A DNA stretch of 38,135 nt from a virus: positions 1 to 38,135 of the IMG/VR virus record IMGVR_UViG_3300020735_000025. The stretch is one strand, 5' to 3'. The notes under the pieces were generated by a model. The model was given only the letters and a program-made list of their open reading frames with translations, was not told the origin of the DNA and searched no databases. Of this stretch, positions 15,910 to 23,649 are shown one piece after another. The translations under genes were made by a program, and so were the position numbers. How positions within the stretch are numbered: the stretch's first letter is position 1; every line of letters starts with the position of its first letter.

Positions 15910-16387
15910 GCGCACTAAAACCGCCGCTTTATCACTTACTGCCGTTGGCCTAGTAACACTTGCGCTTAATGAAAACTATGTACCAGTGGCTACTGCCCCC
16001 GTCAAAGGGGATGTGCCTACTTATGGCTTTGGATCAACTGGACCGGATATTCACAATGGGGATAAGATAACCCCACCTAAAGCACTTGAGCGTACCCTTA
16101 GAGATATTCAAAAAGACGAAGCCGTGATTAAGTCTTGTGTCCACGTTCCATTGGCTCAAAATGAATATGACGCGTATGTCGATCTTGCCTACAACATTGG
16201 CACAGGGGCTTTTTGTAGCTCGACGCTTGTAAAAAGGCTTAATTCTGGTGACTACGCCGGTGCTTGCCGTGAAATTCTAAAATGGGATCAATTTAAGGGT
16301 AAACCTTTAGCTGGGCTTACAAAACGCCGTCAGCAAGAGTACCATACCTGTATTGGGGATCAAAATGCTAACCTCGCTTCAAATTAA
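15902..16387 (+). CDS. Lysozyme-type endolysin (GH24)
   Basis: 161 aa. Residues about 8-22 (AALSLTAVGLVTLAL) form a signal-anchor-like segment. It is followed by the catalytic Glu24 and the PVKGDVPTYGFGST block, in which Asp37 and Thr40 are the likely other active-site residues of the GH24 lysozyme group. The characteristic LAQNEYDAYVDLAYNIG and the C-terminal GLTKRRQQEYHTC are present. The spacing Glu-x12-Asp-x2-Thr differs from T4 lysozyme but matches the PVKGD variant known in other phages. It hydrolyses peptidoglycan after export through Sec or the holin. Confidence 0.85.
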   Translation: MFERTKTAALSLTAVGLVTLALNENYVPVATAPVKGDVPTYGFGSTGPDIHNGDKITPPKALERTLRDIQKDEAVIKSCVHVPLAQNEYDAYVDLAYNIGTGAFCSSTLVKRLNSGDYAGACREILKWDQFKGKPLAGLTKRRQQEYHTCIGDQNANLASN

Positions 16388-16823
16388 GATTATTGGTATT
16401 GTTTTGGGTGTGGCTATCCTTATTGGAGGCGCTTGGGCCCTAGCCAATCATTTTGAAAATGTTGGATATCAAAAGCGAGTAGCGGAAGATACCGTTCAAC
16501 TTAATAAAGATTTAATTGCAGCAAAAGCCAAATCCACAGAACTTCAAGGTAAATTAGACAAGGCCCTATATGATCTCGCGCAAAGTAAAATCAATCTTGA
16601 TAAAACTACTTCCTATAACCGCCTTGTTGTTAGCGGGTTGCGGGACCAACTCAATGCCTACAACGGCAGCCTGTCCAACAATTCCAGAGAAGCCCTCCAG
16701 AACCGAATCACAGCCCTCTCAACAGTGGTCCAAGAGTGCTCAAGTGAATATTCAACGTTGGCAGAGCATGCTGACAAAACCGAATTAGACCTTCAAACTA
16801 TAGAAAACTCCTGGCCAAAATGA
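16365..16823 (+). CDS. Rz: Inner-membrane spanin (Rz-like)
   Basis: 152 aa from the ATG at 16365, which overlaps the end of the lysozyme gene by 23 bases. One N-terminal membrane segment (about residues 7-27, IKIIGIVLGVAILIGGAWAL) is followed by a long periplasmic coiled coil (KRVAEDTVQLNKDLIAAKAK...). This is the i-spanin layout: it bridges to the outer-membrane lipoprotein encoded within it and fuses the two membranes at lysis. The nested Rz1 gene strengthens the call. Confidence 0.8.
   Translation: MLTSLQIKIIGIVLGVAILIGGAWALANHFENVGYQKRVAEDTVQLNKDLIAAKAKSTELQGKLDKALYDLAQSKINLDKTTSYNRLVVSGLRDQLNAYNGSLSNNSREALQNRITALSTVVQECSSEYSTLAEHADKTELDLQTIENSWPK
16570..16788 (+). CDS. Rz1: Outer-membrane spanin lipoprotein (Rz1-like), nested in Rz
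   Basis: 72 aa, entirely inside the Rz gene in another frame. It has a basic start (ISRKVKSILIKLL), a hydrophobic core and a lipobox LAGC ending at Cys24. The mature region is Pro/Ser/Gln-rich (PTTAACPTIPEKPSRTESQP). This is the classic embedded o-spanin. It implies a host with an outer membrane. Confidence 0.8.
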   Translation: MISRKVKSILIKLLPITALLLAGCGTNSMPTTAACPTIPEKPSRTESQPSQQWSKSAQVNIQRWQSMLTKPN

Positions 16824-17143
16824 TCTCAGCTATCACACATCACTTCTCAGATAACCTTTATGCTAAGGAAACTCACATTCCGGCAGGGCATGCGCTTATG
16901 CAACACAAGCATAAGTTCAGCCATTTATCGATTGTGGCTCAAGGTACTGTAGAAGTTACTGTGGATGATGAGACTAAAATTTATATGGCTCCTGCTTGTA
17001 TTGAAGTCGAAAAAGGTAAAAACCATCGGGTTTTTGCTCTAACTAACGCTATTTGGTATTGCGTACACTCGACACCTGAGAAGGATGTGTCTAAAATAGA
17101 CGAAGTTCTCATTCGCATTAATAGCCCCGAAGAAGAGGTATAA
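16820..17143 (+). CDS. Single-domain cupin
   Basis: 107 aa. Cupin motif 1 is seen at residues 23-42 (GHALMQHKHKFSHLSIVAQG), with metal ligands His29, His31 and possibly His35 in place of the usual Glu, and motif 2 near 66-76 (GKNHRVFALTN, His69). The cupin fold is certain enough; its ligand is unknown. Cupins of this size appear near lysis genes in other phages. It overlaps Rz by ATGA, so it is late-expressed, which argues for a virion or late-infection role over metabolism. Confidence 0.75.
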   Translation: MISAITHHFSDNLYAKETHIPAGHALMQHKHKFSHLSIVAQGTVEVTVDDETKIYMAPACIEVEKGKNHRVFALTNAIWYCVHSTPEKDVSKIDEVLIRINSPEEEV

Positions 17144-17144
17144 C

Positions 17145-17282
17145 GTGCCACTCAAGAAAAGTTCAAGCAAACCCGCATTTAAAGAAAATGTGCGGAAAGA
17201 GGTACGAAGCGGCAAACCTGTTAAACAGGCTGTGGCTATAGCTTACTCGACAAAACGAGAAGCTAAGAAAAAGGGGAAATAA
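17145..17282 (+). CDS. Small basic protein (45 aa)
   Basis: A GTG-initiated frame two bases after the cupin stop and ending just before the gene at 17284. 45 aa, about one third Lys/Arg, with the pattern FKENVRKEVRSGKPVKQAVAIAYS and a Lys-rich end. Short proteins with this K/R-S-G-K-P-x-KQA-x-AIA core are common in phage structural regions. It could bind DNA. Upstream GAAGAGG may be its ribosome site. Confidence 0.65.
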   Translation: MPLKKSSSKPAFKENVRKEVRSGKPVKQAVAIAYSTKREAKKKGK

Positions 17283-17283
17283 C

Positions 17284-18399
17284 ATGCCATGGATTCCAGC
17301 GGCAGTAATTGCAGGTGGTAGTGTTGTAGGTGGACTACTTGGTGGATCTTCATCTAATCAAGGTGGTTACAGTGGAGTTTCAGGTGCTTATACACCTCAA
17401 GGATTAACTGCCGCCGATACAGCTTGGCAACAAGAATTTGGTAATCAACAAAATACAGTTAATCAAACTGGTTCGACAGTCCAACCTTTATACCAGCAAT
17501 CTCTTAACGCACAACAGGGTATTGATTACAGTCAATATTTGCAAGGCGCTCAGCAAGCAGGTCAATCCTATACGGGATTGGCTAATATGGCTGGGAATCA
17601 AGCTGGAATTTACGGACAGGCCGCTCAGACCGCTCAAGGTCAACAATCTAACCTTTACGCAAACGCCAATCAAGTGGCGCAAACTGCGTTTGATCCACAA
17701 AACGCTCTATACGCTCAAACTCAGCAACAATTGTCCGATCAGGTTAATGCTGGACAAGCTCAGCGAGGTTTAGGTATTTCACCTGTGGGTGGTAGTGAAT
17801 ACAACCAGGCAATGAGTAACTTTGACATTAATTGGCAAAATCAACAATTGGCACGTCAAACACAGGGCCTACAAGCTCAAGCTACTGGTAGTCAAGCTGG
17901 CGCACAACAAGGTACGTTAATGGGCGCTGACTTAGCGGCCCAATTATCAGCGCAAGGACAAGTTCCAACTTATCAACAACAAGCTGGTCAAGTGCCAACT
18001 ACTGCCCAGCAGTATGTGGCTGGTCAACCTGCGGCTAACGCGGCTGCCTATCAAACTAATATGGGTCAACTTGCCAATTTATATGGAGGAGTTGAAAGTT
18101 CAGCGATTCCTTATATGAATGCTGGCGTTGGCGCATCTCAAACACAGCAACAATTTAACGCTCAACAGCAAGCCGCTGGTGCGGCCGCTGGTAGTCAATT
18201 GGGTGGAATGTTGGGTAATGTGGCGGCTTCAGCTTATGGTGCAAGTTCAGCCTATAACCCTAGCTCTTGGTTATCTTCATTGAGCTCACCAACTTTAGAC
18301 ACAAATTATTTAAGCAATAGCACAAGCGGATCTGGAACAAACTACCTTAATATGGGTGGTTCTGGCTACGGTATTGGCGGCTATTCTCCAACCAATTAA
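17284..18399 (+). CDS. Internal virion / DNA-ejection-type protein 1
   Basis: 371 aa. It begins with a hydrophobic Gly-rich stretch (MPWIPAAVIAGGSVVGGLLGG), then is extremely rich in Gln, Ala, Gly and Asn (QQA/AQT repeats) through most of its length, ending in Gly/Ser/Tyr-rich sequence. This layout resembles the first of the three internal proteins of podoviruses (T7 gp14, P22 gp7 class) that leave the capsid with the DNA and form a trans-envelope channel. Based on composition and position. Confidence 0.6.
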   Translation: MPWIPAAVIAGGSVVGGLLGGSSSNQGGYSGVSGAYTPQGLTAADTAWQQEFGNQQNTVNQTGSTVQPLYQQSLNAQQGIDYSQYLQGAQQAGQSYTGLANMAGNQAGIYGQAAQTAQGQQSNLYANANQVAQTAFDPQNALYAQTQQQLSDQVNAGQAQRGLGISPVGGSEYNQAMSNFDINWQNQQLARQTQGLQAQATGSQAGAQQGTLMGADLAAQLSAQGQVPTYQQQAGQVPTTAQQYVAGQPAANAAAYQTNMGQLANLYGGVESSAIPYMNAGVGASQTQQQFNAQQQAAGAAAGSQLGGMLGNVAASAYGASSAYNPSSWLSSLSSPTLDTNYLSNSTSGSGTNYLNMGGSGYGIGGYSPTN

Positions 18400-18408
18400 G
18401 GACAGATC

Positions 18409-19830
18409 ATGTATCTAGGAAGTGTTCTTGGTGGCATAACTCAAGGTATGAGCAACCTACAGGTGGCTCAAGCGCAAGATCAAGCTATCAAAAAACAGCA
18501 ATTTGACCTAGAACAACAACGTGCGACTAAAGCTAAAGAATTGGCATTGGCGCAGTATGGATCAGGTGTGGCCGGACAACTATTTGCTCCACCCCCAGTA
18601 AGTCAACCTCAGCCTCAAACTCCAATGCCGGGACAGGCCTCTCAGCCAATGGCTCCCCCAGGTGGAGGTCAACCACAAGTTCCAATGAATATGGATCAAA
18701 GTGGCCAACAAGGTATGGCGCCACCCGCTCCAGCTATTCCACCTTATCAAACAGTTCAAGGTGCTGCCGCGCAACGTCAAGCTGCACCACAACCCGCTCA
18801 ACAGCAAATGATGGCACCCCCTTCAGTTGGAGCTCAATCACAGGGACAGGCTCAACCGCAGGGTCAACAAGGCGGTGAGATTACAGTTAATGGAATAATC
18901 AGCGCCCTTAGATCTCAAAATGTACCGCAAGAATATTGGATGGATGTGATCAACCAATACGCGCCAATCATGAACGCCCAAAACAAGCAAGAAGCCTTAA
19001 TGCTCAAGCAACAACTTGATGTGGCTAAACTTGGCTTGCAAGAAAAAAATATTCAATCATTAGTTGATTACCGCGGTAAAAAAGCTGGTGGCGGCGGTGG
19101 TATGGGTGGTGGAATAGGTGCAACTGGTGTCTATGACGCAATGCCTGACGCTGAGAAAAAACGAGTTGATTTCTATGCCGGTCGCGCAATGAATGGTGAT
19201 TACTCTTGGCGCACAGGTCTATCCCGTAATAAGGGTGGTGCTAATTTCATTAAGGCTGTAGATGAACGTGTGGCTGATTTATCCACGGAACAAGGAATTA
19301 CTCCGGGTGAATCAGCGGCCGCTGGTGCAGAAGCCAAAGGTTTAGCCAAAGTTCTTGCTGATCGTCAGAAATACGTAGCTAATGCCAATCAGTTCTCTCA
19401 GACTATGAACGGTCAAATGGATATTGTGCTTAAGTCACTTGATGCTGGATCTGCTGGTGGTATTCCATTGATTAACAAGTGGAAAAATGCTACCCGCGAA
19501 CAGATCCTTGGTAGCCCAGAGTTGACCACATTCGATAATGCGTTGACTGGTTTAGCCCGTGAACATGCTCGATTTGTGACCGGCTTAACATCAAATGCTC
19601 AATTGACTGCCGCAGCCACAAGTACTGGTGATCGATTGCTTAATCGCAATATGAGCCCTGAGCAGATCAAAGCCGCTATCAAAGAAATGAAAGACGAGCA
19701 AAAAGCTGCCGTTGCTGCTGGTAAAAATGAGGTTAACTCTCTAAAACAGCAAATTTCAACGGTTGGCCAACGCGCTAAAGGATCTACGGCCCCATTGGGT
19801 TCAGCAGAAAACCCTATTAAATTGGATTAA
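18409..19830 (+). CDS. Internal virion / DNA-ejection-type protein 2
   Basis: 473 aa. The N-terminus is helical (about residues 18-45, QVAQAQDQAIKKQQFDLEQQ). Residues 60-165 are a Pro/Gln/Met-rich low-complexity region. A folded domain follows from about residue 170 (QYAPIMNAQNKQEALMLKQQ) with a Gly-rich break near 224-237 and helical C-terminal sequence. It is the middle of three consecutive large genes with internal-protein character. No enzymatic motif seen. Confidence 0.6.
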   Translation: MYLGSVLGGITQGMSNLQVAQAQDQAIKKQQFDLEQQRATKAKELALAQYGSGVAGQLFAPPPVSQPQPQTPMPGQASQPMAPPGGGQPQVPMNMDQSGQQGMAPPAPAIPPYQTVQGAAAQRQAAPQPAQQQMMAPPSVGAQSQGQAQPQGQQGGEITVNGIISALRSQNVPQEYWMDVINQYAPIMNAQNKQEALMLKQQLDVAKLGLQEKNIQSLVDYRGKKAGGGGGMGGGIGATGVYDAMPDAEKKRVDFYAGRAMNGDYSWRTGLSRNKGGANFIKAVDERVADLSTEQGITPGESAAAGAEAKGLAKVLADRQKYVANANQFSQTMNGQMDIVLKSLDAGSAGGIPLINKWKNATREQILGSPELTTFDNALTGLAREHARFVTGLTSNAQLTAAATSTGDRLLNRNMSPEQIKAAIKEMKDEQKAAVAAGKNEVNSLKQQISTVGQRAKGSTAPLGSAENPIKLD

Positions 19831-19832
19831 TC

Positions 19833-21761
19833 ATGCCAGTTTATGAATACCAAGGCCAACACTACGATTTAAGTGAGACTGACCCCTCTGCCGCTAAGGC
19901 AAAGATCATGGCTCATTTAGGCGAATCTACTCCCGCCACTCCAAAACAAGGAATGTTAGAGCGCGGGGCTAGAGAATTAATCGGCGCGGGTGAAACAGGG
20001 TTGGCTTTAGCTTCAGGTGTGGCCGCACCCGTGATTGGTCAAGTTGCGGCAATTGGCTCAGATATATTTGGTGGCCCGCCTAAAAAACCAGCTTGGAACC
20101 CGAATTGGTCAGACCCATCGATGTATCGTTCTGATAAGTCAAAAAAAGGTCCAGGTTTTTTAGGGCCATTGACAGGTAAAGGCGGTCAACTTATGACCGA
20201 ATATTCAGTTGGTATGCCTATCAATGGCAAAGAAATGGACGTACCTACACTGATTCCAACTTTAACTCCACAAGAACGGGAGCTTATTTTAAATCAACCA
20301 AACCCTAAAGACATACCTAGCTCTATTTTTAGAAAAATAGAAGCTCATGCGAAACAAAGATTGGCTGAAGGTAAATCTGTATTTGCAACTGAGCAAGAAT
20401 ATAATGCGCCTGAATCTCGACTTGAAAGCCAAATGAGGGGCTTAGCCACTGGTGAAAAAGTGGCTCAAGCGCTTCAATATGAACCGCGTAGTGCTGAGGG
20501 GCAACGTAACATTCAAGCAATTGGGCGCGGTGCTGAAATGGCCAGTGAACTTGGCCGAAAAGTCACTGGCTCAGATATGCCATTACCTCCACTATTCCCA
20601 GAGCTAAGTGGGTTGGCTTCAGGTAAAGCTACAACTGCTGCCCCTAGAATTGGTGCGCAAGTTGAATCAGGTATGGCTCAAGTACCAAGTGTGGCTAAAC
20701 GCGCTGGTGAACTCACAGGCCAAGGTATTCAAATGGCTAAAGAGGCTGGTGCTCCATTAGCGCAAAAAGCTATCTCAGCAATGACTCCTGAGATTGATCC
20801 ATACAAATTGCAGACTTTTAGAAAAGCACATGCAATGGGTATTCCAGTTAGCCCGGCAATGTTGACTGACAATAAGTTATTCCAAATGGTTAACTCGATT
20901 GCTGAAAATACTCCATTATCGGGTAGTCCATTAAAACAACGCCAAACCTTATTTAATCAAAAATTGATTGAAACCATTGGTGGTGATGCTAAACGAACTG
21001 GCTTAACGCCTGACGTTTATAACGCCGCAATGGATGCTTCGGGATCTAAAATTGGATCATTGTCGTCTAAGTATAAGATTCCAAGATCCGCTGAGCTTGG
21101 CGATGGATTGAAAAACCTTAAAGCTGGATTAGAGTTTGAGCCAGATGAAGGTGTGGTCAAAGTGGTCAATAAATACGTTGATCAAATTGCCGATCTTGCA
21201 AGTAAGACTAAAGCTAAAAGCGGTAGAGCTTATATGGATGGCGAAGCCTTCCGTAAAATTCGCACCCAGGTTACTAATCAAATGCGAAAAACTACAAATG
21301 GTGACTTGCGAGATCAGCTAAATAACTTAAATGAATTGATGCTTGACACCATTGAAACTCAAATGAAACCCAATGATCTTGAGGCTTTCAAAAACGCTCG
21401 ATCACAATATCGTAACGGTATATTGGTTCGCGATCTAGTCAACCCAGAAGGCGCTATTAGCCCTAGCGCTTTATCTGGCCGTATGCGAGCTACAGGTAAT
21501 TTGAAAATGGACATGGCCCGTGATCGCGCAGGCGATCTAGGAGATCTGGCCAATATTGGTACTTTATTTATTAAAGAATCAGCCAACCCACTTGAAAAAT
21601 TAGGGCCATACGGCACTGGTGGTTTAGGTGTTGGTATCGGTTCAGCAATGGGCGTTCCTGGTGCCGCTGCCGCTGGTGCGGGTGTACTAGGTGGTGCCAA
21701 CCTCTATAATCGTGTGATTGCACCGGCGATTACTCAAAAATTATTAATCCCCCCACCATAA
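19833..21761 (+). CDS. Internal virion / DNA-ejection-type protein 3
   Basis: 642 aa. It starts with a short VYEYQGQHYDLSE motif common at the N-terminus of phage internal proteins. An inserted module at about residues 85-185 carries GFLGPLTGKGGQLMTEYSVG and DVPTLIPTLTPQE, a recurring phage domain. The remainder is long amphipathic helix sequence with a Gly/Ala-rich hydrophobic C-terminus (about 595-625, GTGGLGVGIGSAMGVPGAAA) that could cross a membrane. Likely the largest channel-forming ejection protein. Starts two bases after the preceding stop (TAA-TC-ATG). Confidence 0.6.
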   Translation: MPVYEYQGQHYDLSETDPSAAKAKIMAHLGESTPATPKQGMLERGARELIGAGETGLALASGVAAPVIGQVAAIGSDIFGGPPKKPAWNPNWSDPSMYRSDKSKKGPGFLGPLTGKGGQLMTEYSVGMPINGKEMDVPTLIPTLTPQERELILNQPNPKDIPSSIFRKIEAHAKQRLAEGKSVFATEQEYNAPESRLESQMRGLATGEKVAQALQYEPRSAEGQRNIQAIGRGAEMASELGRKVTGSDMPLPPLFPELSGLASGKATTAAPRIGAQVESGMAQVPSVAKRAGELTGQGIQMAKEAGAPLAQKAISAMTPEIDPYKLQTFRKAHAMGIPVSPAMLTDNKLFQMVNSIAENTPLSGSPLKQRQTLFNQKLIETIGGDAKRTGLTPDVYNAAMDASGSKIGSLSSKYKIPRSAELGDGLKNLKAGLEFEPDEGVVKVVNKYVDQIADLASKTKAKSGRAYMDGEAFRKIRTQVTNQMRKTTNGDLRDQLNNLNELMLDTIETQMKPNDLEAFKNARSQYRNGILVRDLVNPEGAISPSALSGRMRATGNLKMDMARDRAGDLGDLANIGTLFIKESANPLEKLGPYGTGGLGVGIGSAMGVPGAAAAGAGVLGGANLYNRVIAPAITQKLLIPPP

Positions 21762-21768
21762 AAGAATC

Positions 21769-23118
21769 ATGAGCAAAAGACTACTATTAATTGATCCCGC
21801 CTCTAACTGCCTCGATATGGCCCTTAGAGCCCAAAACGCCGGATGGGACGTTAAATGGTACGATGCTCCCCGTAAAGACGGTATGCCTCGTTTAGCTGGC
21901 AAGGGCATGATTGAAAAAATCAGCAACTTTAGTGAGATCACACGCAAATGGATGGATTGGGCTGACCTAATCTACCTACCCGACAATACTCGCTGGCTTG
22001 ATATGTTAGAGCCGTATCGCCTTAAAGGTTATCCAATTCTTGCCCCTTCGGCTGAAGCTGCAAAACTAGAGACTGATCGCGATATTGGCCAAAAGGCCAT
22101 GGCTAAAGCCGGTATTCCCATCATGTCGTCTAAAGCGTTTCATGACTACAACGACGCTATAGCTTTCGTTAAAAAGAACCCAGAGTTCTTGGTGTCTAAA
22201 CCTTCAGGCGACGCCAACAAAGCGTTGTCATACGTGGCTTCAGATCCCGCTGATTTAATCTACATGCTTAGTCGCTGGGCTCAGCGTGATGATCTGCGTT
22301 CTGCTGCTAAGAAAGATGGATTTATTCTTCAAGAGCGCAAATACGGCATTGAAATGGCGGTAGGTGGTTGGTTCGGTCCCGGAGGCTGGTCTAAGTGGTT
22401 CTATGAGAACTGGGAATACAAGAAGCTCATGGACGGAGATTTAGGTGTGGCCACAGGTGAAATGGGTACGCTTAGCCGTATGACCAAGCGTTCTAAGTTA
22501 GCTGAGCAAGTACTACTTCCAATCGGTGAGACTTTGGCTAAGTTAGGTTACGTTGGCTACATTGATAACAATTGCATCATCGATAAAGATGGTCCTTGGC
22601 CAATGGAATGGACCATGCGTGATGGCTGGCCAACTAAGCATAACGTCACTGCTCACATCAAAAACGAAGATCCAATTCAATGGCAACTTGACTTGGTGAA
22701 TGGCAAGGACACGATTGAGGCAATCGATAATGAGGTTTGCGTAAGTATCTTGATGGCGCTCCCAGACTTCCCATACTCAAAAATCACCAATAAAGATCTT
22801 TGCGGTATTCCGATCCGTGGCGCCGAAGATTATTTAGGTAAAGTTCATTTATCTGAAGTTATGATTGGCACCGCGCCCACAATGGTTGGCGATAAAGTAG
22901 TGGATTTACCAGGTTTAGTTACGGCCGGAGATTACACGCTGATTGTGACCGGCACTGGTGACAATATCACTGCTGCTCGTCGCACTGCCTACAACGCAAT
23001 TAAAAAGATCAAGATCCCAAATAATCCGTTTTATCGCCTTGACATTGGCGCGGGTAGAATGAAAAAACAATTACCAGAATTGCATAGAATGGGTTACGCA
23101 AAGGGTTTGGAGTTCTAA
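21769..23118 (+). CDS. PurD-like ATP-grasp protein (divergent GARS homologue)
   Basis: 449 aa, about full GARS (PurD) length. The N-terminal domain (LLLIDPASNCLDMALRAQNAG), ATP-grasp region (LAPSAEAAKLETDRDIGQKA near 91-110), DGDLGVATGEMG at 222-233 (the GARS DGD-x-GPNTGGMG block), YVGYIDNNCIIDKDGPWPME to 280, and a C-terminal domain (DYTLIVTGTGDNITAARR) align with phosphoribosylamine-glycine ligase. The GARS E-x-N-x-RFGDPE signature is here EWTMRDGWPT: the Glu is kept, but Asn and the substrate loop are changed, so the native reaction is doubtful. It is expressed with late virion genes, suggesting another ligase role, for example on protein or DNA. Confidence 0.7.
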   Translation: MSKRLLLIDPASNCLDMALRAQNAGWDVKWYDAPRKDGMPRLAGKGMIEKISNFSEITRKWMDWADLIYLPDNTRWLDMLEPYRLKGYPILAPSAEAAKLETDRDIGQKAMAKAGIPIMSSKAFHDYNDAIAFVKKNPEFLVSKPSGDANKALSYVASDPADLIYMLSRWAQRDDLRSAAKKDGFILQERKYGIEMAVGGWFGPGGWSKWFYENWEYKKLMDGDLGVATGEMGTLSRMTKRSKLAEQVLLPIGETLAKLGYVGYIDNNCIIDKDGPWPMEWTMRDGWPTKHNVTAHIKNEDPIQWQLDLVNGKDTIEAIDNEVCVSILMALPDFPYSKITNKDLCGIPIRGAEDYLGKVHLSEVMIGTAPTMVGDKVVDLPGLVTAGDYTLIVTGTGDNITAARRTAYNAIKKIKIPNNPFYRLDIGAGRMKKQLPELHRMGYAKGLEF

Positions 23119-23649
23119 ATGGCTAGGGAATTGCTCCGTGAGGGGTTAATAAGTGAAGATACGATCAAGGCGGCTTTGAGCCAAGCCAAAGGCGATCTTT
23201 TCTTATCCTCTTGTTATTTGGGTGTGACCGCTAGGGAACTAGACGGCTACATTCGAGCTTCCGATACGCTTCAGGGATTTGTGGGCGCTATAGCCAAAGT
23301 TAAGCAAGATCCTGAATATCGCAAGATGAGCAATGAGCAGTTTTCAGATGAACTAGAGCGATTGACTCGCGCCTATCATCTTGAAGCCCTTGAGGTAATT
23401 CATGGTTTAGCTATGGAAGGTTCAACTAGCGCGGCTGGTAAAGAAGTCCAGCTTAAAGCAGCGATTGCACTTATGGGTAGCGCCCCTCAGAAAAAGGCTG
23501 ACACTAGCCAGATGGCCACACTGCAAGAGCTTAATGAGCTATACAAGCAAAGTGCTCCGCGCATTAAGTCGGTTCGGATTCAGACGGCTCAAGTTGAGTT
23601 TCATCCTCAAAACACTGAACTAGTGGATATTCAGGTGCTTGATCAATAA
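23119..23649 (+). CDS. Putative terminase small subunit
   Basis: 176 aa, starting directly after the ATP-grasp stop. Residues about 10-50 read as a helix-turn-helix (AALSQAKGDLFLSSCYLGVTARELDGYIRAS) in the style of small terminase DNA-binding domains. Helical oligomerisation-type sequence follows to about residue 125, and the C-terminal 50 residues are polar. TerS usually recognises the packaging site and forms a ring with TerL; no other candidate was found, and terL lies at the other end of the late region. The assignment is by pattern. It ends 86 bp inside the opposing gene. Confidence 0.45.
   Translation: MARELLREGLISEDTIKAALSQAKGDLFLSSCYLGVTARELDGYIRASDTLQGFVGAIAKVKQDPEYRKMSNEQFSDELERLTRAYHLEALEVIHGLAMEGSTSAAGKEVQLKAAIALMGSAPQKKADTSQMATLQELNELYKQSAPRIKSVRIQTAQVEFHPQNTELVDIQVLDQ

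Noticed and set aside
21769-23118. A genuine purine-biosynthesis PurD taken from the host
   Set aside because: Key signature residues are changed and the gene is in the late region, without other purine genes.
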